Assembly: GCA_020431545.1 (NCBI GenBank)
Contig: JAGQIB010000600.1
Span: 1 to 6,598, forward strand
Direction: 5' to 3'
Length of the DNA: 6,598 nt
Source of the DNA: Gemmatimonadota bacterium
Lineage (GTDB): Bacteria > ARS69
Both the position numbers and the translations under genes were made by a program. This document shows, one piece after another, positions 6,327-6,598 of this stretch; within the stretch, counting starts at the first letter, position 1; every line of letters starts with the position of its first letter. The notes beneath the pieces were generated by a model. It did no database searches and was not told the origin of the DNA. It was given only the letters and a program-made list of their open reading frames with translations.

Positions 6327-6598
6327 CGCGCGACCCGAGGTTGCGGCAGGCCGAACAGCGGATCGGGCGGACTGACCCCGGCCCCGACGGGGAACCCCGC
6401 GCGCAGCGCGTTCGTGAGAAATGCCTTCGCTTGGACGATCGCGTCCGCGAGCGGATGCCCGAAGGCGAGGTGCGTCGCGATCGCCGCCGAGTACGTGCAG
6501 CCCGTGCCGTGCGTGTGCGGCGTGTCGATCCAGGGCGCCTCGATCACCCTCTCCTCGCCCGCCGAAACGAGAACGTCCTGCCCGGGCGCGGCCTCCAG
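6323..6598 (-). CDS. thiD: Hydroxymethylpyrimidine/phosphomethylpyrimidine kinase, C-terminal part (enters from right edge)
   Basis: The last 91 residues of a ribokinase-superfamily kinase; the gene begins beyond the right edge. The fragment contains DTPHTHGTGCTYSAAIATHL, whose GTGC loop is the anion hole of ThiD-type kinases (Cys34 of the fragment). It then shows the ThiD-like helix DAIVQAKAFLTNALRAGFPV and the terminal G.GV.PPDPLFGL. ThiD phosphorylates HMP and then HMP-P to HMP-PP in thiamine pyrimidine synthesis. A PdxK/PdxY-type pyridoxal kinase is the main alternative, but the HGTGCT-SAAIA and AK.FLT.AL pattern fits ThiD better. The protein ends in a short basic tail (LPQPRVAR). Its TGA (6325-6323) overlaps the start of the HD-domain gene. 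Confidence 0.85.
   Translation of the reverse strand: MEAAPGQDVLVSAGEERVIEAPWIDTPHTHGTGCTYSAAIATHLAFGHPLADAIVQAKAFLTNALRAGFPVGAGVSPPDPLFGLPQPRVAR

Noticed and set aside
1..6598. CRISPR array, tRNA or insertion-sequence features to go with the Craspase-like layout
   Set aside because: I found no repeated spacers, no tRNA-like cloverleaf and no transposase on either strand.

Overview
The window is about 6.6 kb of very GC-rich bacterial DNA. All seven genes I can support lie on the minus strand and are packed tightly. The long open frames on the plus strand, and several overlapping minus-strand frames, are shadows produced by the strong G/C bias. GTG starts, stop/start overlaps and a diacylated-lipoprotein protease suit a high-GC Gram-negative bacterium, perhaps a myxobacterial, Gemmatimonadota or Eisenbacteria-like lineage. 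The sequence alone does not fix the taxon.

Reading in the direction of transcription (right to left): the window opens inside the 3' end of a thiD-type hydroxymethylpyrimidine (phosphate) kinase gene (6598-6323). Its stop overlaps the ATG of an HDDC2/YfbR-like HD-domain phosphohydrolase (6326-5793) in an ATGA junction. After 14 bp comes an ECF-type sigma factor (5778-5191). A 58-bp gap leads to a cysteine-free 208-residue protein with an anti-sigma-like N-terminus and a beta-rich C-terminal domain (5132-4506). Two bases later starts a 976-residue TPR-CHAT caspase-like protease (4503-1573). Its TGA overlaps the GTG of a subtilisin-family (S8) lipoprotein protease (1576-284) as GTGA. A GC-rich hairpin directly after the S8 stop looks like the end of the transcript. 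A separate gene for a HerA-like ATPase then starts at 151 and runs off the left edge just inside its Walker A motif.

The main interest is the ECF sigma / 208-aa protein / TPR-CHAT / S8 protease run. It joins a transcription factor, a possible sigma regulator, an intracellular caspase-like protease with a large sensor-type TPR array, and an exported serine protease, with the last three genes translationally coupled or nearly so. The layout resembles the protease-to-sigma circuit of type III-E CRISPR (TPR-CHAT protease Csx29, substrate Csx30, ECF sigma RpoE), but there is no CRISPR component in the window. A reasonable hypothesis is that the CHAT protease senses a signal through its TPRs and cleaves the 208-aa protein, or another partner, to release the sigma factor. 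No direct evidence for that is visible here.
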